Origin: Eucommia ulmoides
Taxonomy: Eukaryota > Streptophyta > Magnoliopsida > Garryales > Eucommiaceae
Assembly: GCA_016647705.1 (NCBI GenBank)
Contig: CM028329.1
Location: 16,859,410 to 16,923,409 of the forward strand
DNA: 64,000 bases
Reading direction: 5' to 3'
Shown: positions 1-13,758 of the stretch, in pieces
How the letters are laid out: the number at the start of each line of letters is the position of its first letter
How positions within the stretch are numbered: position 1 is the first letter of the stretch
Notes under the pieces: generated by a model
What the model was told of the DNA's origin: nothing
The model's input: the letters and a program-made list of their open reading frames with translations, nothing else
Database searches by the model: none
Program-made: the position numbers and the translations under genes

Positions 1-489
1 TTTTTTTTTTTTTTTTTTCTCTTTTCAGTTTTGGCCGGCCGGCGGTGGCGGTGCTCCGGCGATGACCGGACGGCAACTGCCGGCGACGGTTCTCCGGCGT
101 CGGAGACGGCGGTGCCCCCGGCGATGACCGGACGGCGGTGGCGCCGTCGCCGGCGACTGCCGGAAGTGGCCGGAAAAATTCCGGCCGGACGGTGACCGCC
201 GGCGGCGGCGGACGGTGACCGGCGACGGTCGCCGGAGATGACCGCCGGCGGCGGCGGCGGCGGACGGTGGTCGGCCGATAGGTGAATAGTGATCATGGAT
301 TTTGGGAATGGAATGGGAATAATGAGAAACAACTTTTTTTTGTTTCTCATTTCTTAAGAAAAAAGTGGGCACAATTCTCAAATGGGAATGAAATGGAAAC
401 GGAAACAAAAATTACCAAACGCTATTCCCAAACAGAATTCCCAAAAATCTGGGAATGGAATGGGATGGAAATGGTTACCAAACGGGGCC
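1..489. mobile_element. Right part of a PIF/Harbinger-like MITE
   Basis: The right end reads GGCCCCGTTTGGTAACC on the minus strand (end at 489) followed by TTA, as in Harbinger/Tourist MITEs with a 3-bp TTA/TAA duplication. The interior (about 36-280) is a run of CCGGCGG/GACGG-type GC repeats, far richer in GC than anything else here. The left end is outside the window. Confidence 0.6.
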
Positions 490-639
490 TTAGTTTCCTA
501 TTTTTCTTCCTAGAATAGTCTATATATTGTTGTATATCAATACTTCTTAATGAATAAGAACGACATTCTTTCTTCTTCTACAGCAAGTTCCCTTTTTCTT
601 TAACAAAATTTAATCATTGATGGAGTTTTTTATCCCTAA

Positions 640-1276
640 GGATATGCTTGGTCAGGTGGAAAACAGAGCGAATGGAAAAATTAAAAAGAAAAAGGGGTGG
701 AAAAAAAAAAAAAAGAGCAAACCTTGTTTGATAAGGGAGGAACATGGGATGGAAAGAAAAAAAAAAGGATGAAGAAAAAGTTCTTCTCCCTTTTTTTTTT
801 TTCCTCTCAAATCTGAGATGAAAATGGAGAGAAAATGGTTGAAGTTTGAGAAAAAAATATCAAAATTACATTTATGCCCTATCCTTCTATATCCTATCAA
901 TCCATTCATTTATATGGTTGTTGGATACTTGTTTTTTTTTTTTTTTTTGTTAGTAATTCACATATATTATATTCAACTTGAATGATGATTACAATAATTA
1001 TAATCCTATTTCAATTAATTATTTTCTTATTAGTTAGTGAATTGCTCATTTTTACATGACTTGAAATATTGATGGTAGATTTTTTATTTTGTTTTGTAAT
1101 ATGCATGGGTAAAATAGTAAATTAATTTTTTAAATTTCCTTACTAAACATAAAATATTATATTTTCCTCCTTTTATATCCCTCCAACTAAATAATCATAA
1201 GGAAAATGATTTTTTCTTCCGGATAAATTTTGTTTCTTTTCTTTTTCCTTTTCCATTCTTCCAACCCAACATAGCC
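640..1276. mobile_element. PIF/Harbinger-like MITE, complete
   Basis: TIRs GGATATGCTTGGTCAGG on the left and GGCTATGTTGGGTTGG on the right (minus strand) are flanked by TAA duplications at 637-639 and 1277-1279. The inside is A/T-rich with purine runs and no coding capacity. Confidence 0.6.
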
Positions 1277-1289
1277 TAAATAAGCAGCA

Positions 1290-2800
1290 TATTAAGAACC
1301 AAACACGCAATCAGAGAGGCAAATAAACCTTAACCTCTGAAAAGTACAAAGAATCATAAATAAAGAATGATTTATAGAAAACTAGAAAGTCTTCCTAATG
1401 TTAGGCACCTGCAGCCTATCCATCTTGCGGCCCGAGTAAGGAAGGAGCACCAGCTTCCTGATTCAATGCTAAAGAACTAACAGAACAACTTAGTTTTGCT
1501 AGACCATCAGCTGCAAAATTAGCGTCCGAACAATGCTAAAGAGACCCTGAGCACAAAACAAGCAGCCTCTGCACCTCTGAAATAAAAATCTGCATTCTCC
1601 AAGGAATGACAGCAGAATTACATACTATGTGCATCATAGGGAGATTATCAATCTCCAAAATCACCAAAGTCCAACCATGCTGAATAAACAGCTCAAGAAC
1701 AAAAAATAAGGCTTCAGCTTCAGCATCCAAATTAGTCCCATAGCCAAAAAACTGAAAAAAGCAATAGAGGAACCTGTCCTTGTGAGCTCAGAGAATGCCA
1801 CCACCCCCAATAGGACCTGGATTACCAACACAACTACCATCAACATTCCAATAAACCTCCCAGCAGAACCTGCCAATTCACCCTAGAAGGGGATGGCCTT
1901 AGCAAAGAAAGGAAAGCTTGAACCCCATGAATAACCTTAGCCGCAGAAGCAGGAAAATCTACATCAATTTCACATTTTCCAAATATCTCAACAAATTATA
2001 GCAGTAAACAAGTTATGATTCCTCAGACCTGAAGAACTAGTCCCAGTAAGCCATAAGGAACACAACTAGCCATAAAAGGTATTCATAGAATTTTGAAAAC
2101 CAAATAACTCCACACTTGAACAGCAAGATCAGTTTGAACCAGCAGATCAATAGATTCAGAAGAACCTGTAACACAACAATGACATCTAGAATCCAAAGCA
2201 ATTCCCCAATATTGGATACAATTGTCATCTGGTAAAATATTGTGGAGAGTCTTCCATAGAAAAATAGATATCTTAACAGGAAATTGCTTATCCCGGATGG
2301 CCATAAAGAACGTATCACACTCCCTTTAATTTCTCAGAACATCCCAAGCTGACAAGGTGCTAAAAGGAGTCAAAGGACCAGAGCAAGTGGGCTGCCAGAT
2401 AACCTTATCAGCACAATTCAAGTCCAGCCTCCCCAGATGATGGAAGTGTAGATGCAAATGCTCCACACAATAGAACCGAGAATTGGCAAATTCCAACCTC
2501 CCGAGGGTAATTACACATCTTAAACCTTCAAATCTGAAAGAGAAGGATCAAAGGACGTAATGTTCCGCCAGAGGAGAAGAAGGAAGCCAATTAACCAACC
2601 AAAAGGAACAGTCACCTTTACCAATCAAACATAAGATGTCATCCTCCACCAAAACTGCACTTCCAAGAAACTAGCCCACACGACTCTGGATTGCATAAAT
2701 TCTACACTTGGACTCTAGGCGTTGTACTTGCCTTTAAGAAAATGAGAAAGAGTGTCCCCAGTTTTAAACCTCCACGGACTAATTGTGCAAAGTGCTCCCC
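1290..2800 (-). pseudogene. LINE remnant: zinc-binding RVT and RNase H region
   Basis: Read on the minus strand, 2083-2304 encodes a zf-RVT-type block (FPVKISIFLWKTLHNILP...CHCC). 1510-1876 encodes RNase H pieces in several frames (DGSCVGNPGPIGGGGILRAH, then LDAEAEALFFVLELFIQHGW). Frameshifts and stops break it. It is the 3' part of a plant L1-type LINE; the reverse transcriptase core is missing. Confidence 0.65.
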
Positions 2801-3177
2801 GCTTCAGTTAAATGGCTAGATGAAAAAATCAGCTGTTTCATTTACGGTATGAGATTATGAAAACCACAGTGGTTCAGGTATTTCATTGCTGGGTTAACTC
2901 CTGCAATCACCCAACATGAAACACCTGCCACTGAGCTCTACCAATCCAATCGCACTTCAAGACCGTTCATAACCCGGCTCCCACCCTCCAACACTCCTCT
3001 AGCTTCAGTCACCAAAGGAAAAGTAAAGAAAAAGAGGTGTGAATAAAATTACTTAACCACTACACCCATCAAAACTCTCCATTTGATATTCACCCATTTT
3101 TGCAACTCCGACACTAGCGGTGGGACTTCAGAATCCAGGCCAACCTTACCAACCAACGTTTTATTCAAGAAACGAGC

Positions 3178-3573
3178 TCAAAGGAAGCAGGACTCTCTGT
3201 CCACCTGAATCGACTCCCCCACACATGAAATAACTATTGCCCTCTCTGGCCACTGGTCCATCAATGCAACACCTGCAAAAGACGTTCCATTTCTATCCTT
3301 GGTCATCGTTCGGCTCACCAGGACCGGTCTCTCAAAAGCGACACTAGGAATGATGTTCCTAACCCGATAGCCACCTACCTCTCGGAATCCTCTCGCTACC
3401 TCCAGCCAAGTAGAATTGGTCTCAATCTCCAGAAGATTAATAAAAAACGACGAGCTCTTGACCACTCTTCGATCGCCAAAAAATTTGCAAAAGCTCCATG
3501 TATCAAGGCGACCAACCAAAGGTCGCCCCTCCTCCACATAGCGCCTGTCACCGTCCTCTTCTTCCCTTTGCAT
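3178..3573 (-). pseudogene. Unrecognised transposon-like ORF fragment
   Basis: A 131-codon open frame (MQREEEDGDRRY...; LDTWSFCKFFGDRRVV...). I cannot place it in a named domain. The style and position next to LINE debris on the same strand suggest an ORF1/gag-type retroelement protein. A host gene is unlikely, since the frame breaks at once downstream. Confidence 0.35.
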
Positions 3574-3959
3574 TCAGCTTCTATCACTTGAATAGCCACA
3601 GTAAGCCAATTGAATCAAAGCTCAGCTCTAGTATTACAAACCCTCACCACAAGTCTAAAGCCCCTTGAGAATGAGTCAAGCTACCATTCTCAAATGTAAG
3701 GTTAGCCTCAGTTATTAAAAAATTTAATTCTAGAGGAAAATAAAACTCTAGAGATAGAAACAGAGAGACTCCCCTCCGATGCCATCAACCTCGTCGTCGC
3801 GCAAGTTTGAATATCGTCGGTGTTGAGCTTCAACGGTGTTTGCTTGCGACTGCCGTTCAGATCTCAGTTTGTGTTGCCAGATCGAGGTGGTGTTTTTGCA
3901 GCAGTGTCACTGCTGGTGCTGCTAGTCGTGGATTGGGCTAATGTGAATGTGAACTTGGG

Positions 3960-4960
3960 CCGGTACGGTGGCGGACAACATGGCTACCTATATAGATCCA
4001 AAGCCCAGGTCTTTTGCATCCATCCTTTCTTCCGAATTGAAGCCGGTAGGCGTTTTGAAACCACCTGCATCTCATAAAGGGGAACCAATGGTTTTCTTTT
4101 CCAATCTAGACATTGAAGGATTGGCTAAACCTTTTCGTTGCGCCCTGGTGGGTAATTTCTCTCCTGGTAAATCATCCTTTTTAGATTTGAAAAAAAATAT
4201 AAAAAAAATAAATAAATAAAAAATAAAATTTGAAATTGAGCTTGATTGGAGATTTTAAGATTGGATTTCTTGATCATAAACATATTCATATTCAATTAAC
4301 TAAAGAGGAGCATTTTCAAAGGATTTGGTAAAAAGGTATTTGGTTTGTGCACGGTTTTCTGATACGTGTTTTCAAATGGACTACTGCTTTTCGAACTCAT
4401 TTGGGCAACAATGAACGATCTAAGCTTTCTCCTAATGGTTTTGGTAAGGTCTCTAATCAAAATCCTAATGCACCAGTTGGGGAACCTTTTAGAGGTAAAG
4501 AAATTATTTCTTCCATACAGATCTCTGGGGACAAAAACAAGTCAGTTCCTATCACGGGGTTTGGGATTAGCAATATGGTTTTTGAAGAAGATGAAAGTGT
4601 GTCCGAAGGAATGGTTTTGGAGGTAATAAAAATTAAAATCACAATTTGGATTCCCAACCAAATCAAGAAATTAATCTCTTGCCTTGGCGCTGCGATGAGG
4701 CTGTCAATCCCACTGAAGTGGATTTTCAAGAGGTTTCCTATTGAAAAACAAAAAGAAGGTCCATGCTTCAATTATAGGAGTTACAACTAGATCAAGGGGA
4801 AGAAAGTCCCCTTTAGGGAAAAATGATCATTATTTTTGGCAGGAGGTGTGAACCTTGTTAGTCCTTGATTTGTTTGTTAGTCCCCTTCAGTTTTGGCCTA
4901 GTCCTCTGTAGTTCTTGTTTTGTATGTTTTTTCTTATTGAATAAAAGATTAAGTGACTAG
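3960..4960 (+). pseudogene. LINE ORF1 remnant with abrupt 3' end
   Basis: The ATG at 3968 opens a frame with FASILSSE...DIEGLAKPFRCALVGNFSPG, the DUF4283-type start of plant LINE ORF1. A further piece (4347-4790) has FKWTTAFRTHLGNNERSKLS. It passes directly into an untranslated tail ending near TTGAATAAAAG (about 4938) with no ORF2, so this looks like an internally deleted LINE copy. It lies in GCP6 intron 9, opposite to the gene. Confidence 0.55.
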
Positions 4961-5248
4961 GGAGCACTCCCAAGTTACTATTTCCACACACACAAAAGAA
5001 AAGGTCTAAAGACCCTTGGACCTTTTTCCAAGAGATTAGATTTCAAAGTGGAACATCGACCACTCACCACCTAAACCCCGGCAAAATCACAGAGTACTGC
5101 TATGAAGAAGATATATGATTGCTAGTTACTTTTCGGAAGCGATTCTATCTTTGTGCATATATGCATGTAAACATGCATCTGTCTCATGCTTCTAATACTA
5201 CAAAAGAGAAATTGTTGAAATCTTTTCAAAAGCAAATGTTCAACGCAC
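4961..5248. other. GCP6 intron 9, unannotated stretch
   Basis: Between LINE debris and the exon 9 donor. No coding, repeat or exon-like sequence recognised on either strand. Confidence 0.5.
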
Positions 5249-5331
5249 CTCATTTTCATCAAGAGAGCAAAACGGCATTCCAATTCATGTCGCCCAGAAT
5301 GACGATTCTGATCAATTAAATGCATATATCC
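5249..5331 (-). CDS. GCP6: GCP6 exon 9 (residues 1007-1033), last exon visible
   Basis: 83 bp after TCAACAG, encoding [20 protein letters not shown] and FALLMKM, ending in phase 2 before GTGCGT. In the family the next residues are HQVNHFV-like. No exon for them is found to position 1, so the next exon is probably outside the window. Confidence 0.85.
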
Positions 5332-8300
5332 CTGTTGAATGTTGAACGCCCATAAGCTTCACAACATGACTTAATGAATTTATCCCGTGAAAAAGTATCC
5401 AAAAATTGAATAATATGCATAAATATAATTTTTAATACGTAATTTCTATGAATATAATAAAATTACTTCCTTTCATGCACTGGAAAGACATTTTAAAGGA
5501 AGTCACATTTTGCATCTAAAATATAATAGGAATTTTGAGTTTCTTGAATTGCTTTTAACTAATTTAAATTCGAAGTATCAATTCAAGGAAGACCAACTAG
5601 AATTCAAATTGAAAGATAAACGGAAACAATGGAACACACACGCACATACAGATGGCTAAACTGAATTTCACAAGACTGGCTAAAACTTTGGGATCTACAA
5701 GTCTGGAGGGAAGAGTATTAAATAGGTATTGGAGTATCAAAAGAGAAAGAAAATGGACTGAAGGATAACAGAGTATCATTCAATTTCAGTAAAAGAGCTT
5801 AGTACAACTTAAAAAGAAAAATAAACATAAAGGATTATTACCTCCTTGTACTTTGACTTATTTTTACATATCCTCCCGATACTTCAGAATTTGGCCCTTT
5901 ACCCACCCCCTTGTAATTTGCATAGAAGTGAAAATTGAACGGAATCCGTTCAGTATAATGAATTCTGCACGGCAGGCACGCTAATTCGCCTCCACAGTGC
6001 CAGAACTCACCAAATAACTTTTTATTTACAAAATTACCCCTAAGTACTTATAATGTCAAAATATTAAAATATTTGGGGAGTAAAGTGTAATTTTTCCTCC
6101 TTCCTCCTTTCTTTCATTCGTTCTTATGTTCTTCCTAGAGTTCTGGTGCACAACCAAGACGAAGTGCCCCTAAATCTCACTAAATTGATTCCAAATCGAT
6201 TCAGGAGAGATGCGAAGATCCAGATTTTGTAATGATTTTCGATTAGTTCGATCTGAGCATGGTGCAATTCGAACGTGGGGTAGCACATTGATGGCTTTCG
6301 GAGGTGATGATAGCTATGAATTTCAGACCTGGGTTTTTAGAATATCAAATTTGGTTGTTACACAAAAAATAGCATTTCTGATTACACTCTTTAAATTTGG
6401 GATCTACGGTCAATTTCTTTGTATTTTCATAGAGAGCGAGGGAGAGAGACTAGGGGATGAGAGCATTCTTCAGATCTTGTTAATGAAAATCTTCATTGAT
6501 TTCCTTAATCTTGGGATCAGCTCTTGTTGCGATAACTATTATTTAGTAATCCTTTCTCTTCTATTTCAAAATCTGTGCTATTGAGAGTTATTGAGTTGTT
6601 TTGCTTTCAGATCTTTTCATCATTAATTGTTCCTTCATTCCTTCATTTTGTGTTTTCCTAATGAGAGTGGGTGGAGAAATAAGAGAAAGAGAGAGTGAAA
6701 AAGAAAAGGTAAAAAAAGGGAAACAGAAAAAGGAAAAAATAGTCATTAATTTCCGTAACTGCCATTCAATTTTCACTTTGGTCTAAAGTATAAGAGGTAA
6801 AGTGCCTAATTTCAAAGTATAAAGGAATAAAATAAAAATGCGTCCTAGTACAAGGAGGTAAAATGCAATTATCCCAAACATAAACGGAAAAATTAAGTAG
6901 CATCTACTATTGAAAGCACAATATTACTAGATAAAATTGAAGTAAGAATCTCCATTTTAATAAAGAAAAAAAATAACTGCCCTAATCCTACCGAGATATA
7001 ATAACCTAATGTTCGGTCCACGAGAATGGAATCGAAATTTGAATGGTGCCAATAAATGTTCAATTGTGTTCCCAGGATTCACTTTGATACCGCATACCAA
7101 ACGTGATGTTACATCTTGTAGCACCAATGGCTATCTCTGACTAATTAAACTTTGTCATTTTGAACTATAATCAGCAGATATATGTATGGATACCTATACA
7201 TGTTTATGTATGTATATCAGCAAATATACATATCTCTAACAGATAAAATCATTTTGAACTATTATCAGCAGATATACATGCTTATGTATGTATATGTAAG
7301 TATACTAGTATGCACTGTATGTGCATTATGGATGGCATTGACCGGTTTTCTATACCTTCAGCGAGCACCAGACCTCACTTAATGATAAAACAGCAAGCTT
7401 GACTTGTACCAAAAAATTGAATATATCACCATATATTTTCAATGCACTGGGAGTCAAAATAATGCTGACTGGCCAATCCACTCTGTAACCCAAACCTATA
7501 CAATCAAATGAATGGATACCTGCCAGGGAAATCAATGTTAGCATCTAAATGGCATGTCATGAAAAATTCAAGAGGAAACTAAGAATGCCAAATAAAAATC
7601 CTAGCATAAACCCCAAAAAATGATAGGAAAAATAAAAGTTTATACCTGAGACATCCCTTGTCATTTCGACAAATACCAAGATCGCCCCCTATCATTTTCA
7701 TAATACCTTTGACACCCCTTATCACATTTTGACAAAAATACTCTTGTAACATATTTTTTTTATCCTTCTATTTTTTAATTTTTGTTTTTATTTTCTACTT
7801 TCTACTCTCTCTCTCTTGTTTTCTATTTTTTATTTTGATATTTTTTGCTTTTCTTCGGTATTTTGACTATTTTCTATTTTATTTGTTTTATTTTTATTTC
7901 TTTATTTTTTGTTTATGGTGTTTAGAGAAAATAAAAAAATCAAAAGTGAAAAAAATAGGAAAAAAAACTATAAATAAAACAAACGAAACTTTAAATTCAA
8001 AAAATATATATATACATATATTTTTCGGTTTTTATATACTTTTATTTTTTAAACTCATTTTTTTAGGAGAACCTCGACGGTGCGAGGAGAGTTTTATTAA
8101 TTAAACCAAAGAATACAAAACTCAGAGGGGGGACGAAGCCTGACCTCTGAAAATAATAAATAATCTAACAAAAAATAAAAACATAAAAAATCAAAAAATA
8201 TGACTTAAAAAGTTCCTTTTATCTTCCGAATGTGAGAGACACAGAGTTTATCCAGTCTTAAGCATCCACGAATAGGCGTCGAACATTCTGATTCAGACCA

Positions 8301-11300
8301 GAAGGTCCAATTATCTCCACCACTTCCTAGCTTCGCTAACAAGTTAGCAACTGTATTAGCTTCTCTATAGCAGTGCGAAATAGAAGCATGAACCTTAGAA
8401 GCTAGATTCTTTACACTTCTAATCAGCGACGTTAATATTCAAGGGATTTTAACTCTCCCAGCAACCATTTCGACTAGCAGGGCATTGTTGTTTTCCAATC
8501 CTATTTTTTTATTTTTTATTTTTACATTATGTTTTCTAGATTATTAGTTTCGATCTTTTAAATTTTCTACGAATACCATATAAGAAAATAAAAAAAAAAA
8601 ATTAAAATACATGAAATAATAAATACGAAATAAAAGTTAAAAATAGAAAATTAAAAATTAAAAAAATATGAAATAAATAATTAAAAAAAATATGTTGCAA
8701 GGGCATTTTTGTTAATAAAATGTGATGGAGGGTGTCTTGGGTAATCAAACTGAAAGAGAAAAGGTGTCTCACGTATTATGAAAATGATAGGCGGTGTCAT
8801 TGAAATTTGTCGAAATAACAATGGCGTGTGCAAGGTTTAAACTCGGAAAAATAGTCCACCAAAAAATAAAGCTCATTGAAACTAAAACACTAGATGTACC
8901 AATGGCAGGAGCTGCAAGAGGCATCACGCCGTGTCCTTTCATGTACACATAAAGTCGACACTTGTTGTGGTCTCTCTCACAAGAAGACCTCTGAACTGAC
9001 AACTCAAGGAACCCCTGAATCTCCGACATTTTCTTACTTGCCTCCTTGACATACCATTTCTGGTTAGAAAAAAACAACCAAAATCAGGAAGTCAAAGAGA
9101 GAATATAAAACCATATCATAAGGTGGTATTTAGCTAGTATTTTTGTTATTTTCTCTTTCCAATAAAATTGAAAACAGAGTTTTGTGTATTTGTTTCTCAC
9201 TGGATAAGAAATAAAAGGAAAATGTTAGAAAGCACCATTTTGTTTCGTAGATTTAAAAGGAACCGAAACAGAAACATGTTTAGTCAGAATGCTCCCGGCC
9301 AATATAAATCTAATTGGATGGTTAATAGATTAGAACGACTTCATGCACATATAGATACAAATTATGTGACAACTGACAAGTGCAATGCATTTAATGAACA
9401 ACAAAAGTAACTGAACTAGGAAAATGTCATAGAATAGATAGATGTCGATAGCTACAATACGCATATGACTTTCCCTTTGTTCAATAAAATACTAAATAAT
9501 ATCATAACCGCTTATACAAACAAGATTGATTAATTGACAACATTACAATTAAGCATCCGAACACAAAAATTAGCAACAAATTGCTCTGTCAACTTCATCC
9601 AGATATTTGATCTTCCAGTGAAATGGGTAAATAAACATGTGTTCCATATACCACGAGCACAGTTCTTTACAACATACACCTTGTGGGCATGCATCTTAGC
9701 GGGATAATTATACTAACAATTTATTAACTATATGTATATCAATAAATTATAGCTGATCATGTAATTCATATATATATTGCCAACACAGTTCTTTACAACA
9801 TGGCACAAAAGCATGCGTCTTAGCAACGTAACTATACTAACAATCCATTAAATATTCAATTTTTTTTAATTTTTTATCAGATACTCAGAGAAATAAATAT
9901 ACTAAACTTCTGACATCTTATACATGATTATATATTTAAAACAAATTATTTGGATAAAAAAATTGTTTTTATATATAAATATTCCTATATTGCGAATACT
10001 TATATAAGTCACTTATTAGTAATGTTTGATATAAACGCACATGCATATATTAGATAATTAATTTAAAATCGATATGAATATAATTGTTCAAATGAGGGGG
10101 CCAATGGATCTACAGGACTGGGGAGTAATGGTGCCAAAAATTTGGGGATAGGAAAAAAAATTATCGGTTTCTCAAAATCAGGAATTTGCAGGGAATGTTT
10201 CCAAAATAACGGGAAACGTAAACAATAGTCCTACATGTTATTTTGCACAATCCAAGCAACATAAACAGGACTCAAACAAAAGTATTAGCTAAAAACCACC
10301 TAAGATATACTGATTTTGATACTGAAAATGAAAATACATGGCGCCAAAGGGACATGATAAACAAATCTGCCCAGTCTGCCACTTCCATAAAGTGGTACCG
10401 CCGCAGAGCAAGCAAATGTTCTTGCAAATCAAATCCTTCTTCAAGTAACTTGATTGTCAACTTGCTAACATATCGATATCTAGCAATATTAAAGGAAGAT
10501 CCATAATCAACAATAGGTTGCTCAAATTCAGAAAGGTTTCAACCCTGAGAACAGTTTGCCTGGTGGCGCTAACATAATTTTATAAGAATAAGAGAGAGCG
10601 AGAGAGAGGGTAATTCTTGGTGGAAGACATAGTTAGACATCGAACTACACGATCAAACTTCATAATTTGAGTCATTCCAAGAAAACGAGCACCTCTTTAG
10701 AACACATTGGCCTTCCAAATGCATCCTTCTCTTTCATATATCAACATAAATCTATTGAGAAACAAAGGAGCAATCAACTCTGTCTAATTTTCTTGAGTTC
10801 AACAGAAATACTTCCAATGTAATAGTTAGACATCGAACTATATGATCACCATTCAGAATTTGAGTCATTCCAAGAAAACGAGCACCTCTTTGAACCATGG
10901 ATTTGAGTATCGGTCGTTACGTAGCGTAACGATCAATATGTAATGAGTTTTCGGCCCTCCGTTACCATTACGGGCCGATAAATCGGTTGCAGACCAATTC
11001 ATCCCCGTAACGGCCTGTAACAATACCGTAATGGCCTGAAACGGGACTAACGGCTGTTATGCATTAGTGTCACAACTGTTACGGGATGTTATGGCCGATT
11101 CTACATATCTATGTCCAGACAACTCTTTTTGCTCACCTTTCTCCACACACCCAACCTTTCTACATTCCTCCTCCAACCCAGCCAGCCAAGTTTCGACCAC
11201 TTCCAGGCATTCTAGCCCTACTCCACTCTATTTTTGGTTCAATCCAAGCCTTCACTCCATTGTTGGCCAGATCCAAATATTTTTAGCGGGATTTCTTCGT

Positions 11301-13647
11301 CAAAACAATGGGATTTCTCCATTTTCGGGCAGATCTATAAGTTGTATATATATTTTTTAAATATCTACCCATATTCAGTTTAATTTTTGCTCATATTTGG
11401 ATTAAAATATATATATTTAAAATTTCTGCTCATATTTAGTTTACGCTTTTATAGTTTTATTATGTTTGTGTAACATATTTTTCATCAAATGTTGTACATC
11501 TTATTTTTTTAAGATTGTTCAGTACGACAATTCCTAATTTTTATTTTTTCCCTTTTTTATATTTTTAATGTGTGGTATATATAATTAAATGTCATAATAT
11601 CTATTAGAATGTATTTATTTAGGGTTAAATAAGTAGAAGAATTACAATTATTGAGTTTTTGATAATTTTCTAGTGATTTCAAAAAATTCAAGACCGTTAC
11701 AGCCAATTCCCGTAACAAATAGACCGATACTCCTGATACCGTTACACCACAACTGTTACCGTTACGTAACCCGATACTGCGATTTAAAACCTTGCTTAGG
11801 ACACCAGAAGCAATTATTTGTATTTATTATTAATAAGTCGTTAGTTGCTTTGTTTCAATCTAGCTTGAATCAATATCAAGTTCATAACATTAAACATCTT
11901 GTGAAATGCGGGACATGCACTATGTATAAAAACAAGAGCAGGTTGATTGAATCGAAAAAATGACAAAAGAAAATTAATGACATCAAGCCCCATAATGGTC
12001 ATTGTTAGTTGTGCGCCTTTACAACAGTGAAAATCATGCAAAATGGGAGAGATGATAGGAAATAAAAATTGGGAAGTTCATTAGTATCAATGCAAAGATA
12101 ATATATTTGGCGTGCCATGTGAGATGACTCCAATCATTCATAAATATAGATTTTAAAACAACAGGTAAATAATTTTCCCCTGTAAGGATACTGAAGCAGG
12201 ATTTCCTGAAGTTGACATTTCTCAATAACAAAATCCAGAGGTAATTCAGGTATTGGCACCATGCTCGTCTGATGATATTCAGTGTTCTTGATGATGGAAG
12301 CAGAACTACCAAGCAGACTCTCCCAACCACTCCCACCAGAAACATTTTCCGAGGATGAATCTTTTCGGTTGGCAGCATTGCACCCTAAACATGAATTAAC
12401 ACGAGATACATTGCCATTATCAATCAAGAGCTCATCATTGATATAAATTTCTTCACAGTTAATACTAGAACGAACAGCAGCAGGGGTGACAGACTCGGTG
12501 AAAATTGAAAGCTCTTTTCGCACATTATGCCTAGGAGTAGAAGTTAGCTTTTCTGCACATGCAACACAAGGGTCTTCAACATATGTGAAGTCAAACATAG
12601 GCTTTCTATATTTCATTGACCATATTTCTTCAGGCTTTCTCCCCAGGTAAACATAAGACTTTTGAGCCAACAATGGATTCATGCTGAGAAAATTAGAACT
12701 AAATTCAAGCCAAAATGAGCAAAAGTTAGATGAATGTGATAAAACAGAAGTCTCATTCGATTCTGGATCCTTGCTACTGTCCCTCTCTACCAAAGCCTTT
12801 TCAGAGCGTGACATTCCTTCCTCCCACACTATAAACTTTCTCTGGTTTACTTTCATCCGGCCACCCGACATGTATAACCATGTGTCACAGATATTCTCTC
12901 TGTCAACATGAAAATGATTCTTCTGAATACCATCTGATGGCCAGTCTAAATCATTCTGATTGTTGGCATCTTGGGTTCCATGGGTTTGTGACCAGCTTTC
13001 CATCCTTGACAAAGAATTGGCAGTCACATTTGTTTTATTGTGAGGTTGAACATCATGGCCGAGCAAATCCTCACCATCACAAATTTCACATATTTTACCT
13101 TGCATGGAGTAGGACATCTCACTACTGGAAGGTTCACACAATGAATTATCATTACAAAAACTTGACGAGAAGCTTAAAGCAGATAGGTATTTTTGCTCCA
13201 GGCCTAACATAGGAAGCTCAATCAGATTCTCAGACTCACACGGAACCTCGGAGCCATTAAGAGATGAATGGTCGGATGACTCAAATTGATCCTCCACAGA
13301 AGAAAACTCATCTTCCGTGCTAGATGCCTCAGAATTCATTGAACCTACATGCCTGATAATTGTAGATATTAGAACTCTTAATCCTAGTTGCAACAGAGTT
13401 TTGAGTTTTTTCAAGAACAATCATAAGCATATTAAATATACAGAGTACAATCTGTACACACACACACACACACATATATATATATCAGTATAATGACTTA
13501 AGCTTTTAAAAGCCTCTTTTCACTGCTATAGAGTCCAGGTAACTGAAAAAGACTTAAACTGGCAAGGGCAGGCTGCAAGCATATATAAACACACAAATGC
13601 ACATGTGCAAGAGAGTGCACACATGCAATGAGAGGGAGAGGGAGAGG

Positions 13648-13678
<31 letters not shown>

Positions 13679-13720
13679 GGAGATCTTAAATATTTAGATT
13701 TCCCCACACACACACACACA

Positions 13721-13758
<38 letters not shown>

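Noticed and set aside
25..408. 127-codon Arg/Pro-rich frame on the minus strand
   Set aside because: It follows the CCGGCGG low-complexity interior of a MITE; length is due to GC repeats lacking stops.
1661..1876. Hydrophobic 71-codon frame that looks like membrane segments
   Set aside because: Out-of-frame reading of a LINE RNase H region; hydrophobicity is accidental.
4220..5240. Remaining GCP6 C-terminal exons within the left 5 kb
   Set aside because: Minus-strand frames here do not show the expected HQVNHFV-like block or later GRIP2 motifs; the stretch is LINE debris.
12034..12378. 114-codon minus-strand frame overlapping GCP6 exon 5
   Set aside because: Shadow frame; the exon 5 frame is longer, phase-consistent and resembles GCP6.
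12681..13212. Plus-strand frames of 76 and 110 codons
   Set aside because: Antisense shadows of GCP6 exon 5.
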